This document shows positions 43,697-54,223 of a stretch of 64,000 nt of DNA, in pieces; within the stretch, counting starts at the first letter, position 1, and the number at the start of each line of letters is the position of its first letter. Under the pieces are notes generated by a model, which searched no databases, was not told the origin of the DNA, and was given only the letters and a program-made list of their open reading frames with translations. Location of the stretch: the NCBI GenBank assembly GCA_021521415.1, contig JAIQDT010009155.1, positions 50,687 through 114,686 of the forward strand, written 5' to 3'. The stretch is from Bidens hawaiensis (lineage: Eukaryota > Streptophyta > Magnoliopsida > Asterales > Asteraceae). A program made the translations under genes and the position numbers.

Positions 43697-45389
43697 TGAT
43701 GTGTGTATAATGATGCTCTCACAACTAAGCTATAAATTTATTAAACGAAATCCCTAAAGAAGCCACACAAAACCGACAAGTGTACCGATCACTAATAGTA
43801 TAGACCTAAGGAAGTCCGAGTATCGAACACAAGGACACTTGAAAACGTTAATGATACTTAACCCTAACCAAGACTCACCTAAGAATATCTAAATGATTTT
43901 TAATATAATTAACTACTTAACTTAACTTACTTTGACTAAATTAATTAACTTAACGAAACACTTGAAACATAGAAACTTAACTGCAATAGGAGAAAACGTC
44001 TACCTAGGAAAGAATCATATTGAAGGTATAATAAGGTAATGGATTTAAGACTCTCACGACACCGGTTCCTAAGGATGACTCAACTAAGGTTCACTCAAGA
44101 AAGCTAGATCACCTCTCAGTCTCACTAACAAACTCCAACTTACACTTAGTTGATTTTAAGAACAAACCGAGAAAAGAATTGTTAAAGTGTTCTAATGCCG
44201 ACTCTCCTCTCGGTCTCACCGACACACTACCCTAATGGAGACGAATACTACGCAACCAAGGATAGAAGAACAATTTAGTTTAACTTAAATTAGATCAACT
44301 AATCGCTCAAAAACCCAAACCCGACAAGAACCGAACCCGCTCTCACGCGATCCTAATCCTAACAAGTAAAAGCTATGAGACGAGTTTACTTCCTATCACC
44401 TCTCGGTCTCAAGGAAGGTGTCTATCCGCTGATTATATTCAATTAATACACTCACTTAAACCCTACGGTTGATCACCCCGCAAACAAACCCTAAACACAA
44501 AGTAAGGAGTTCAAACAAGCTAAAATCAATCAAAACTTGTTCAATTAATCAAAGCAAGAGGTATATGAGTATAAATAATAAATTCACAGCCACTAAACAC
44601 AACCTAATTCAATGTTAAACCAAACTTTTCATTAACAATTCAAGCCATGATGATCAACAATCCATAAAACTCATTAAAACCTAACAATATTCATCTAACC
44701 TAGGTAGAACTAACACGTTTAGCCAATAATAATCAATGAAAAATAGATGAAATAGATATAAATGATAAACGTGTTCATATAAATCTGATTACAAAATGTT
44801 TGAATGCTTAAAAACCAAAAACGAACTCACAAACGTTAAAATAGTCAAAACCGACAACCGAAGGATAAAAGATGGAACCGTAAGCTTTTCCTCCTTGGTT
44901 TCTCCTCTAGAGCAGGTGTGGGATGGCTGGAAACTTGAATAATTTCGTTCATAGGGTTTTAGGGTTTAAATATATGTTTAAACACCTCCTTCCAAATATA
45001 AAATAGGTTAAAACAAGCCCACTAGGCCCAGTAGAAGACAAAATAGACGTGGTAGCTGATTCTTGAACATTCTTGGCAGCCTTGGGACATGTTGGAATCT
45101 ACCACATGCTTCTTGAATGGTATGACCTGGTCGCGTAGCTCGAACATGACATTTTCTGCGTTTTTCGACTTTTAGCTCGTTTATCTTCGTTTTTGCGTAC
45201 CGGTTTCATCCGAGCTCCGTTTTAGCTGATTCTTTTTCCATTTGACTCGTTTTCTCGCTCTCTTAAACATGGAACCTATAACATACACAAAAATTTAATT
45301 TCATGCAAGAAAATGTTATATTCGTTAACAGTTTACGCACAAAACGACACAAAATCGGAATAAAACTCTATGTGTTTTGCAACACATCA
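43697..45389 (-). mobile_element. 5' LTR of the non-autonomous element
   Basis: Nearly identical to 39366-41059 (for example AACTTAACTTACTTT for AACTTAGCTTACTTT). It ends CAACACATCA, then TSD CCTAC. Its terminal 225 bp (45165-45389) is duplicated at 46304-46528. Confidence 0.88.
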
Positions 45390-47443
45390 CCTACAAACCC
45401 TAATCATCAAATCGGCCAAACATTCACGTTTAACGGGTGCGATTTGCTCCACTCTAGACCCGATTATTCATTTGATCAATTAACCTATCTAACTGTAATG
45501 GATTTACGTAAGCTTTGCTTCGTTGGATACGTTTTTATCATTTTCATTCAAAACTAAGATTACCCAAACAAATCTGAACCTAAACGAACGATTTCCAGTT
45601 ATAAACGTACCTTAAACGAGTCGGTTTACAAACACGGTCAAGCCTTGATGTTGTTTTGGTTCGTCACGACGATCTAGCACCAACGGGTTCGGGTTTCCAC
45701 CTTCGGATCTTGGCTCGGGTTATAGGATAGTGTTTGTTTGTGTTTTTGATGGTGTAAGCTATGGTGTAGAGATGGATAAAATTGAAAGGATTAGGGTTTA
45801 AGGGGTATTTATGCTCCCTAAAGCCCATGGACCTAAGGCCCATTTCATCTTTTATTTCATCTTCAAAGGTCCAAACCACCCTCTTATAGTTTATTATCAA
45901 AACCGATACACGACACATTATTTAATAAACGAGATTATTTTGTTTATTCTTATAATCGAAAATAGGATGTTTGAGTGAGTAAATCACCAAATTTGAGACA
46001 CTATATAATAATAAGTAAAAGTGCAAACTGTTCCTGTGAGAATATACAGATAAGCCATAGCACATAACAATCAAACAAATATAAAAAAAGCAAACCGTAA
46101 CATATAAGCAAGCAATCAAACCATAAAGAAAGGGCTCAACCAATCCATATAAATGGACATTGGTTACTAAGCAATGACTAAACCGTTGCCACAAAAATGG
46201 ACATCGGTTGCCAAAGTAAGCAAATAGCGTTCAAATAAAGAAAGTAAGCAAATAGCAAGTTAGACATAAACCGATATACACACAAGGATTAACAGTTGCG
46301 GTTTCGACTTTTAGCTCGTTTATCTTCGTTTTTGCGTACCGGTTTCATCCGAGCTCCGTTTTAGCTGATTCTTTTTCCATTTGACTCGTTTTCTCGCTCT
46401 CTTAAACATGGAACCTATAACATACACAAAAATTTAATTTCATGCAAGAAAATGTTATATTCGTTAACAGTTTACGCACAAAATGACACAAAATCGGAAT
46501 AAAACTCTATGTGTTTTGCAACACATCACCTACAAACCCTAATCATCAAATCGGCCAAACATTCACGTTTAACGGGTGCGATTTGCTCCACTCTAGACCC
46601 GATTATTCATTTGATCAATTAACCTATCTAACTGTAATGGATTTACGTAAGCTTTGCTTCGTTGGATACGTTTTTATCATTTTCATTCAAAACTAAGATT
46701 ACCCAAACAAATCTGAACCTAAACGAACGATTTCCAGTTATAAACGTACCTTAAACGAGTCGGTTTACAAACACGGTCAAGCCTTGATGTTGTTTTGGTT
46801 CGTCACGACGATCTAGCACCAACGGGTTCGGGTGTCCACCTTCGGATCTTGGCTCGGGTTATAGGATAGTGTTTGTTTGTGTTTTTGATGGTGTAAGCTA
46901 TGGTGTAGAGATGGATAAAATTGAAAGGATTAGGGTTTAAGGGGTATTTATGCTCCCTAAAGCCCATGGACCTAAGGCCCATTTCATCTTTTATTTCATC
47001 TTCAAAGGTCCAAACCACCCTCTTATAGTTTATTATCAAAACCGATACACGACACATTATTTAATAAACGAGATTATTTTGTTTATTCTTATAATCGAAA
47101 ATAGGATGTTTGAGTGAGTAAATCACCAAATTTGAGACACTATATAATAATAAGTAAAAGTGCAAACTGTTCCTGTGAGAATATACAGATAAGCCATAGC
47201 ACATAACAATCAAACAAATATAAAAAAAGCAAACCGTAACATATAAGCAAGCAATCAAACCATAAAGAAAGGGCTCAACCAATCCATATAAATGGACATT
47301 GGTTACTAAGCAATGACTAAACCGTTGCCACAAAAATGGACATCGGTTGCCAAAGTAAGCAAATAGCGTTCAAATAAAGAAAGTAAGCAAATAGCAAGTT
47401 AGACATAAACCGATATACACACAAGGATTAACAGTTGCGGTTT
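45165..47443. repeat. 1,139-bp tandem duplication across three nested elements
   Basis: Copy A 45165-46303, copy B 46304-47442. The unit contains the end of the non-autonomous element's LTR, its TSD, the right part of the Y solo LTR and the resumed part of the X1 LTR. I see only two differences over the unit (ACGACACAAAATC/ATGACACAAAATC and GGGTTTCC/GGGTGTCC), so it is very recent. The breakpoint has short homology, GCG(G)TTT. Confidence 0.92.
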
Positions 47444-47520
47444 TGAATACTAGATAATAATTAAATATATAAGATACGCACATGTCCCCAAAAAGGTTTA
47501 AAAATAAGTAAAACAGGGGA
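45971..47520 (-). mobile_element. 3' LTR of X1, inner part (duplicated)
   Basis: Resumes with GAGTGAGTAAATCACCAAATT and follows the X1 5' LTR (50028-50390) as far as ACAGGGGAGTG, then jumps at 47521 to gag sequence. The stretch up to 46303 occurs twice because of the tandem duplication. The remaining 1.6 kb of LTR is missing. Confidence 0.75.
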
Positions 47521-48540
47521 GTGAGGCGGCTTGTGCATTAGGCGGGACACGACAAGTGTTAGCAAGGTGGCAAAGCGATTGCATTTGGTGCATAGGCGGC
47601 AAGAGGATTGAGCAGAGTGATTATGGTTACACTTGACACATAGGGGATAAGGTCTGACATAGGCCTTTTTGTCGGAGTATTTTGGTTATGGTTAGGAGGA
47701 GGTTGGTTACTAGGTTGGTTAACGGCGTAGGCTTTACGCTTGTTGTTATGGTTGTTGTTACGGTGATTGTTGTTGGAAACAGGCTTGGGTTCGGCTTTAG
47801 CATCAGCGGATGAGTCGGTTTCGGTCTTGTTGGGATTGGGCTTGGAATCCTTGCGAGACAAGGTTCCATCCCTAACATGACTGTCAATGAGAGAGGCAGC
47901 TAGGTCCATAGCCTCACCAATAGTTAATGGGTCACGACTCACCACAGCATCACGGAAAATGTTTGGTAAACCGCGAATGTATTTCTGAATGTCGCGGTGT
48001 TCGGGGGTTATAAGGTGGGGTACAATTCGGCTAAGTTCAAGGAAGCGGTTCAAGTAGGTAAAGTTCCCAAATTTCGGCTTCATGTCTCTACAGCTCATGT
48101 TCCGGGCAAAACTCTTTCTTCATTGCTTCCTTAAGTTCCTCCCAAGGCATGGATACGACCAAGTCAGACCCTTGGTCGTTCCTCAGGGCATTCCACCAGA
48201 TGACAGCTCGACCCCCAAACTTGCTCGAGGCGAACCTAGTCCGTTTGGAGTCCGGACATTCACAGTGGATGAAAATATTTTCCATCTATTCAAACCATTG
48301 CAGCAATTTGGTGGTGTTTTCCTCACCAAGAAAGGATAGGGGATTAGTGCTCAAGAAGTTGCGGAAATCAGTATTGTTTGGTGTGGCCGAAGTAGCAGAT
48401 CCATTGGAGTTGAGGCTTTGGATTTGAGTGATGATTGTGGGCATAGCAGCAGCAAACTCCTTCTTGATTCTAGCAGCCAAGAGGCGATCGCGCGAACCGG
48501 ATGAACGTTGGAGACGACGTGGTTTCTTAGAGACGAAATT
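47521..48540 (-). pseudogene. X1 gag
   Basis: Pieces from right to left: KKEFAAAMPTIITQIQ and LSTNPLSFLGEENTTKLLQW (48480-48286), the gag core with KRTRFASSKFGGRAVIWWN and MPWEELKEAMKKEFCP (48285-48088), MSCRDMKPKFGNFTYLNRFLELSRIVPHLI, and VVSRDPLTIGEAMDLAASL (48098-47850). Then comes an Asn/His-rich stretch (NNNHRNNNHNNKRK), with a zinc-knuckle remnant out of frame near 47640-47540. Tekay-type gag. Frameshifts separate the pieces. Protease and pol that should follow are deleted at 47520. Confidence 0.85.
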
Positions 48541-49698
48541 CTATAAGGACCAAAAGTAAAGAATTTATAAGGCGAAGGGTAAGTTGAAGAAATCATCAAT
48601 AGAAGATTAGTTGCTTTATGATAATTTTGCTTTTAATAATATGTGATAAAAGTAAGAGGTTGTAAAGTAAGGGGTACATTGCGTAGATATTTATAAGTTG
48701 ATGTAGTAAAATTCTAATGCGTGATAATTAGAGGAGGTCAGTTTAAAAGTTAAAATTTATTTCATTGAGTTAACTTAACAAACAATTAACTAAACAAAGT
48801 TTGTGTGTTGGCCTCCCATCAGCTTTCCATGGAAATTTGAATGGCCCAACAAAAATTAACGAAAAGAACAACTGAGTTGGACAGCCCATGAGCATTACAT
48901 GGCAATTTCATTGTCCCAAATAATTAACGAATTAACAATGCAATGAAGTTTGTCAGCCCAATGAGCGTTACACGGCGTTTTAACCGACCAAACTAAATAA
49001 AGAACTATCGAAATAAATATGGGTTAGCTGGAGTATCTTGTGAATCACCACGTTAATTACTCCAACAAAATCCGAAAACAAGTTTAAAAATGGATAGTCG
49101 GGATTTCTGACTAACCATTTAAAATAACATAAAACCATAATCGGAAGGTTACCGAATTTAAGCCACGAACCACCGTGAATTCGGTGTAAAAGTATTATAA
49201 GGAATGCAACCACTAATGTACGTGGTCACAGTTGACAGCCTAGGGTGTTGGTCATATGGCATTTTCGGGTCTCGCTCGGGTCCATAGGGTCGAGTATCGT
49301 GGTAAGGTTATCACCCAGGTAAGTAATAGCGTCTTACCTTTGGTTCTTGGAACCGTTTTGCTAGTGCCCAACTCACTGTTTCTCTCACATTTTCATTTGT
49401 GATAGGGACATGCCACATAACCTAGTCCTAAGGTGAACGAGCGATAAAAATAGGTGGGAATTCTTAAGGAATTTCCCAAAATAAAAGCAATCTATTTTTC
49501 GAAAAGTTTTCTTTGAACGTTGAGGCATAGCCTCGGAGTTTGTGTGTGTGTGCATAACAATACAATAGACAATAAATAAATAATTATCTAAGAAAGTTGT
49601 AAACAATTTAATTTGAACACATAAAGGTAAACAGATAGGCACGTATGGGGCTCCTAAATATGTGTCTAAGGCAATATCAAACGAATTATCTTAAACAT
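48541..49698 (-). other. untranslated leader of X1
   Basis: Between PBS and gag. There is no long ORF on either strand. It shares several blocks with 16930-17769 of X2. Two stretches, 48800-48990, repeat the theme 'GCCCA.TGAGC.TTACA.GGC', as does X2. Confidence 0.6.
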
Positions 49699-49713
49699 TC
49701 GGCTTTGATACCA
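49699..49713 (-). promoter_or_regulatory. tRNA-Met-type primer-binding site of X1
   Basis: The minus strand reads TGGTATCAAAGCCGA three bases from the LTR end. It matches the initiator-Met site TGGTATCARAGC better than X2 does. Confidence 0.75.
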
Positions 49714-49716
49714 ATC

Positions 49717-51979
49717 TGTCACACCCCAACCTACGGCGGAAATGTCGGGGCGTGAACAGATTGTCACAGCTCTCAAGGTACTATCATGCAATGCTAAATG
49801 TGATAATATCTATTAAATTTAATTAAATAACCATACATCAAAGTAACCAAAGTGCAGGAATTAAAATTTAAACAAATAAAACAAAATCTTCATATTCTAA
49901 TTCTTGTGTCTTCTTCTCTAGCATACAACCTAAGTTTTCTTCAAATACAAGCTTGAGAATCACATCACACAATAACCTGCATATGCGTTAAAAATAAAAT
50001 AGATTTTGTTAACACAATGTTGAGTGAGTAAATCACCAGATTTGAGACACTATATAATAATAAGTAAAAGTGCAAACTGTTCATGTGAGAATATACAGAT
50101 AAGCCATAGCACATAACAATCAAACAACTATAAAGAAAGCAAACCATAACATATAAGCAAGCAATCAAACCATAAAGAAAGGGCTCAACCAATACATAAA
50201 TGGACATTGGTTACCAAGCAATGACTAAACCGTTGCCATAAAAATGGACATCGGTTGCCGAAGTAAGCAAATAGCGTTCAACTAAAGCAAGTAAGCAAAT
50301 ATTTGCGGTTTTGAATACTAGATAGTAGTTGAATATATACGATACGCACATGTCCCCAAAAAGGTTTAAAAAAAGTAAAATATGGGAGTGATTACTCACC
50401 TGATTAGATGATCAAAGAAGATAATATTAAGGCAACGATGAGAACGGTAAATCAATCTCGGACGAAATGGCCTAATAAAGAATGAGTGCTGAAAAATAAA
50501 TATGGATAATTGACGAGATAAAAGGAAAGGTGGAAATTGGATGACCTATTATTATTATTTTATATAATAGTTAGATTTATTACAGCTTCTACCACCTCTA
50601 TTGATCATGTATATAATATTATAATTAAAATTATTAAATTTTATATGTTTATAATATATAAAAAGGTCAATTTAAATTATTTAAAATATATATATTATAT
50701 ATTTATATTTATGATATTTATGAACGTTACTTAATCTTATACATATAATATCGTTTATAATATATAAAAAGGTCGATTTAAATTATTTTAAATATATATA
50801 TATATATAATATTTATATTTATGATATTTATAAACATTACTTTAATCTTATACATATAATATCGTATTTTTTTAATTATATAACTCCCAAATTTTATTAT
50901 GTTTATACGTGTGTGTGTGTGTGTATATGTATATATACAAAGTTTTTAATAAAGACTTGGAAAAACAACGGGTAAAAATGTCGGTTTTCATAAAATATTG
51001 ATTAACTATTATATCTATGTTATTAATAATATGATTTAAATGGTTCAAAACATAATTAACTTGATTTTTAAAAAATAAAAGATCAAAACGGGTCTAGAGG
51101 GACTCGAACCCGTGCCATCCAGCCCAAAAGGCATTAACGCACACACACAAGACCAACTTGTCCAACAGATAACTTGTTTAAGCTGCGCAAATAATAATAT
51201 GTAACCGGAAAACTTGAGAACCCAATACATAAACAAACCCTAGAAATCATCAATCGATGAACCTGTTCGTCGATTGATTAATTAACGTTACGACTATTAT
51301 AAAATGATCAGTGGCGATCACAATGGACTATCTAATTACCTCGAATACTACCATATGAACCGTTAAAACTGACAAACAGAGGGCGGCGAGAAGCAGCGAT
51401 GAATGGACTATCAAAAGTTGATGATAACTTAATTAATTAGAGGGATTATGTCGATTAGGGTTAGGGTAATGTATCTGCAAGTTTAATTGGGTTTATAAGG
51501 ACGTTTACTTGTATACCAAGACCAATCTTGATGCCGGCTGAAGTATATTAAGAAACGAATCGTTTTTTATCAATTTAACCAAGTTAGTGTGTCGGTTAGG
51601 CTGGAATAGAAGGTATAACATAAAATTTGATTAAATTTCCAGATTTATGACGAGAATTAAGGCTCATGACACTAAACGGATCAGGATCTAGGTATGAAAA
51701 ACGGGTTTAAGGAACGGGTTATAGGATAATAACATATTAATATTAAATATTTGCCTTTTAGTCCCTGGAGTTTGAAGGTGGAAACAAAGTTGGACAAAAG
51801 TTTAGGTTTGGGTGATTTTTGCCAAAGTAGGAAAGGTATTTTATATAATATAAATAAATAGTTAAACAATAATATTATAAAAACTAAAGAACTCGATAAG
51901 CGCGATAAAATTTCCCGAAGCATCGAAATGGGTCGGGTATTTAACAAAATATTGGTTTCAAAAAGTCCGAGTTGTTACA
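49717..51979 (-). mobile_element. 5' LTR of X1
   Basis: TGTCACACCCCAACCTACGG...AAGTCCGAGTTGTTACA, 2,263 bp, followed by the TSD TACAT. The region 50540-50880 is AT-rich with a repeated block (GGTC(A/G)ATTTAAATTATTT.AAATATATATA, about 100 bp apart at 50666 and 50771). It contains the tRNA-like segment. Confidence 0.85.
51088..51180 (-). other. tRNA-like segment (A and B boxes) inside the X1 LTR
   Basis: On the minus strand an A-box-like TGGACAAGTTGG (51153-51164) is followed 42 bases later by a perfect B-box match GGTTCGAGTCC (51100-51110). The spacing is compatible with Pol III type 2 promoters. The T-arm CGGGTTCGAGTCCC pairs. I cannot fold a full cloverleaf: the anticodon region is expanded with (GT)n. 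It is either a SINE-head or pseudo-tRNA captured by the LTR ancestor, or a working internal promoter. Confidence 0.5.
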
Positions 51980-51984
51980 TACAT

Positions 51985-52896
51985 GATGTGCCATTATCTA
52001 TCATATCCGATCGAGATAGTTGATTTACATCTCATTTTGGTATAGTTTCCAAAAAGCGTTAGGAACTCAATTGAACCTTAGCATTGCTTATCATTCACAA
52101 ACTGATGGGCAGAGCGTAAGAATGATTCAAACACTTGAAGATATGCTCTGAGATTGTGTGATCGACTTAGGAGGAAGTTGGGATGATCATATTCCCCTAA
52201 TGGAATTCTCGTATAACAATACTTGTCATACAAGTATTCAAGCTGCGCAGTTCAAATCTTTGTATGGACGAAAATGTAGAACGCCGTTATGTTGGTCTAA
52301 AACAGGAGATAACCAAATATTTGTACCAGAAATAGTTCAAGAAACCACGGACAAAGTGTTACAAATCCGTGAGTGACTTAAAACGGCAAGAGATTGACAA
52401 AAGAGTTATGCCGATGTCCGTCGTAAGCCATCGGAATTTCAAGTAGGCGATAAGGTGTTATTGAAAGTCTCGCCTTGGAAAGGTGTTGTCTAATTCGGAA
52501 AGAAAGGAAAATTAAGTCCACGTTTTGTTGGACCATTCGAAGTCTTTGAACGAGTCGGCACTGTAGCTTTTCGTTTATGTTTGCCCAAAGAAATGAATGG
52601 TATACATGACGCGTTCCATGTTTCCAACCTACGTAAGTATCTAGCTGACGAGACTTTAGCTATGCCTTTAAGAGGTGTCGAAATCAACGAGAATCTGAAA
52701 TTTGTATAACAACCTCTATAAATTGAAGATTTTAAAGTTAAGAACCTTAAAAGCCGAAAACTAAAGTTGGTCAAAATAAGATGGAATTCCCGAAGAGGAC
52801 CGGAATTTACTTGGGAATTGGATCCGAGATGAGAAAGAAATATCCGCACCTATTTTAACGAATCTCAAGAACGAGATTCAATCCAAGGTGGGAGGA
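51985..52896 (+). pseudogene. Z integrase after the X1 insertion, with chromodomain
   Basis: Picks up at VPLSIISDRD (second catalytic Asp), loses frame through the Glu region (52030-52140), then reads IDLGGSWDDHIPLMEFSYNN (52158 on), YGRKCRTPLCW, then QVGDKVLLKVSPWKGVV, KLSPRFVGPFEVFERVG, GIHDAFHVSNLRKY, and a chromodomain remnant (LKLVKIRWNSRRGPEFTWE, about 52755-52820). The polypurine tract AAGGTGGGAGGA lies at 52885-52896. Several stops are present. Confidence 0.85.
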
Positions 52897-54223
52897 TGTA
52901 ACAACTAGGAAAATACCATATTTATTTTGGGTAAAAAATGTAAATTGTGAAAGTTGAAGGACCCAAGAATATTTTAATAATATGGAAAAAGAAATAATGG
53001 GATATATATATATATATATATATGTATGTATATATATATATATATATTAAGTTGGAAGAATTCCATATTAAGGAAATGGAGGAAAGGAATTCATCCCACT
53101 TTAAAAGAAGGAAGAAAATGGAACTCTTTCGCATGGGTATAAATAAGAAAGATGAAGTCCATCTCACATGGAAAGTAAGAAAATTTTGGAAGCTCTTTAT
53201 AAGGAGTTGAGTTTTCATAGTAATATTCTTATATGTCATGCATGCAACGGTGGTCCTAGTGAAGGGTGCGAAGCACACGAAGTGCACGCGCATGGGCAAG
53301 GGTGATGGGCGCAATGTGGCGCTTTGATGGCGCACTTCGCACGCTCGCATCGCCGAGATCCGGTTGAGAGCCGCCTTAGTATTTTTGGAAGATGGAATCA
53401 AGGACAAGAAGAAACAAGTTACCAAAAGTCAATGGACTAAAATGAAAATTCAGATGTTCAGACCCTTCGCGCAACGCGAAGGAGCAAAAGGTGAATCATT
53501 CGCGTCAACCCAACTATTATCCTGACAATTTTTTACATGTGTCACCACGTGGTTTAATGGTCCTTCGAGTGACCCGAACGGACAAGATGTAAGCCATTCG
53601 CACGACGTGAAGCATCACAGTTTATGCCTACAAATAGGAAGCCATGGGTGATGCTCCATTCATCCATCCCACACCTCAAATCACACACACTTAATCTCGA
53701 AGTGCGTACCACTACTCTGGCATTCTGACGTTCGTGTCTCGAAGTCTGTGCAACGTGTAGAAGTGTTGTTCGTTTATTCTTTTGATTACCCATCGATAAG
53801 TAGGTGTGCTGCCCGCATCAAGCTTAGGCATTTCTAGAAATACAAGCCATACAATGTAGGGGTCCCGCCCAATTGATTTATTATATATGGCTTAAACCCT
53901 AGTCAGGGGTATAGTTTATACCTTGACGATACAATAAGTGAAATATAGTTTTCATAAGACAAGGGTATAGATAAAATATTATTTCTTTATAGTTATAAAG
54001 ATTTTATAATGTTTCTTACGAAAGAAGAAACATAGTACACACGTTTCTTCATGAAGACTAAACGTAGTGTTTAAATGATGAAACCTTTTAGACTAAAGAT
54101 CCAAGTATTTTATGAAATGAAATGATTATCAAGGTAATGATTATGCAAATAGACAAAAGGTCTAAAGCTATATCGTTGATCAAGTATTTATAAAAGGTTA
54201 TTCTCGTACTATAGGTCCGAGGT
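52897..54223 (+). mobile_element. 3' LTR of Z, cut on the right by a Y LTR
   Basis: Starts TGTAACAACTAGGAAAATACC. It carries the empty site for the MITE of the 5' LTR, a stretch rich in CGC/GCG words (53270-53370 and 53460-53600, e.g. TTCGCGCAACGCGAAGG), and the hairpin tract matching 14811-15410. It ends at GTCCGAGGT, where the Y LTR begins. The remaining LTR is not seen in the window. Confidence 0.75.

Larger units (their letters stand above)
39366..45389 (-). mobile_element. complete non-autonomous Athila-like LTR element
   Basis: Perfect TSD CCTAC (39361-39365 and 45390-45394). LTRs of about 1,694 and 1,693 bp (39366-41059, 43697-45389), alike apart from scattered substitutions, start TGATGTGTG and end CAACACATCA. 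The interior is only 2.6 kb and has no gag, protease, RT or integrase. It has one ORF I do not recognise (43512-42634, minus). Total 6,024 bp. It would depend on proteins of an Athila-type partner such as the one at 55169. Confidence 0.88.
37633..45970. mobile_element. solo LTR of family Y inside X1's 3' LTR
   Basis: Starts TGTAAGACCCCGTTACCGG, like 54224 (TGTAAGGCCCCGTTCCCGG), and the right part (45700-45970) matches the Y LTR at 11200-11442, including AAAGCCCATGGACCTAAGGCCC. TTGAG occurs on both sides (before 37633 and just after AGGATGT near 45970), a probable TSD. The terminal bases at the right have decayed. It contains the non-autonomous element at 39366-45389. Confidence 0.7.
37324..51979 (-). 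mobile_element. Tekay-like element X1 (pol deleted) inserted in Z integrase
   Basis: TSD TACAT at 37319-37323 and 51980-51984. Right to left: 5' LTR 49717-51979, PBS, leader, gag (about 48540-47520), then a deletion that removes pol and joins gag to the middle of the 3' LTR, which continues leftward to 37324. The 3' LTR is interrupted by a Y solo LTR (37633-45970) and enlarged by the tandem duplication at 45165-47443. Removing it rejoins Z's integrase. Confidence 0.85.
34671..54223 (+). mobile_element. Tekay-like chromovirus Z, split by nested elements
   Basis: The 5' LTR starts TGTAACATCTCCGAAAATACC (34671); the 3' LTR starts TGTAACAACTAGGAAAATACC (52897) after the purine tract AAGGTGGGAGGA. 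Pol runs 35212-37323 and resumes at 51985-52860, interrupted by X1 with TSD TACAT. Gag and most of protease are missing: the 5' LTR joins pol near 35205. The 3' LTR is cut at 54224 by a Y LTR. Many stops and frameshifts, so it is dead. Confidence 0.85.

Noticed and set aside
45664..46194. Two minus-strand frames (84 and 90 codons) repeated exactly at 46803-47333
   Set aside because: The apparent conservation is only the 1,139-bp DNA tandem duplication; both lie in solo-LTR/LTR sequence with no coding signal.
52922..53425. Minus-strand 167-codon frame
   Set aside because: It lies antisense in the Z 3' LTR, includes translated (TA)n, and has no homologous frame in the 5' LTR.
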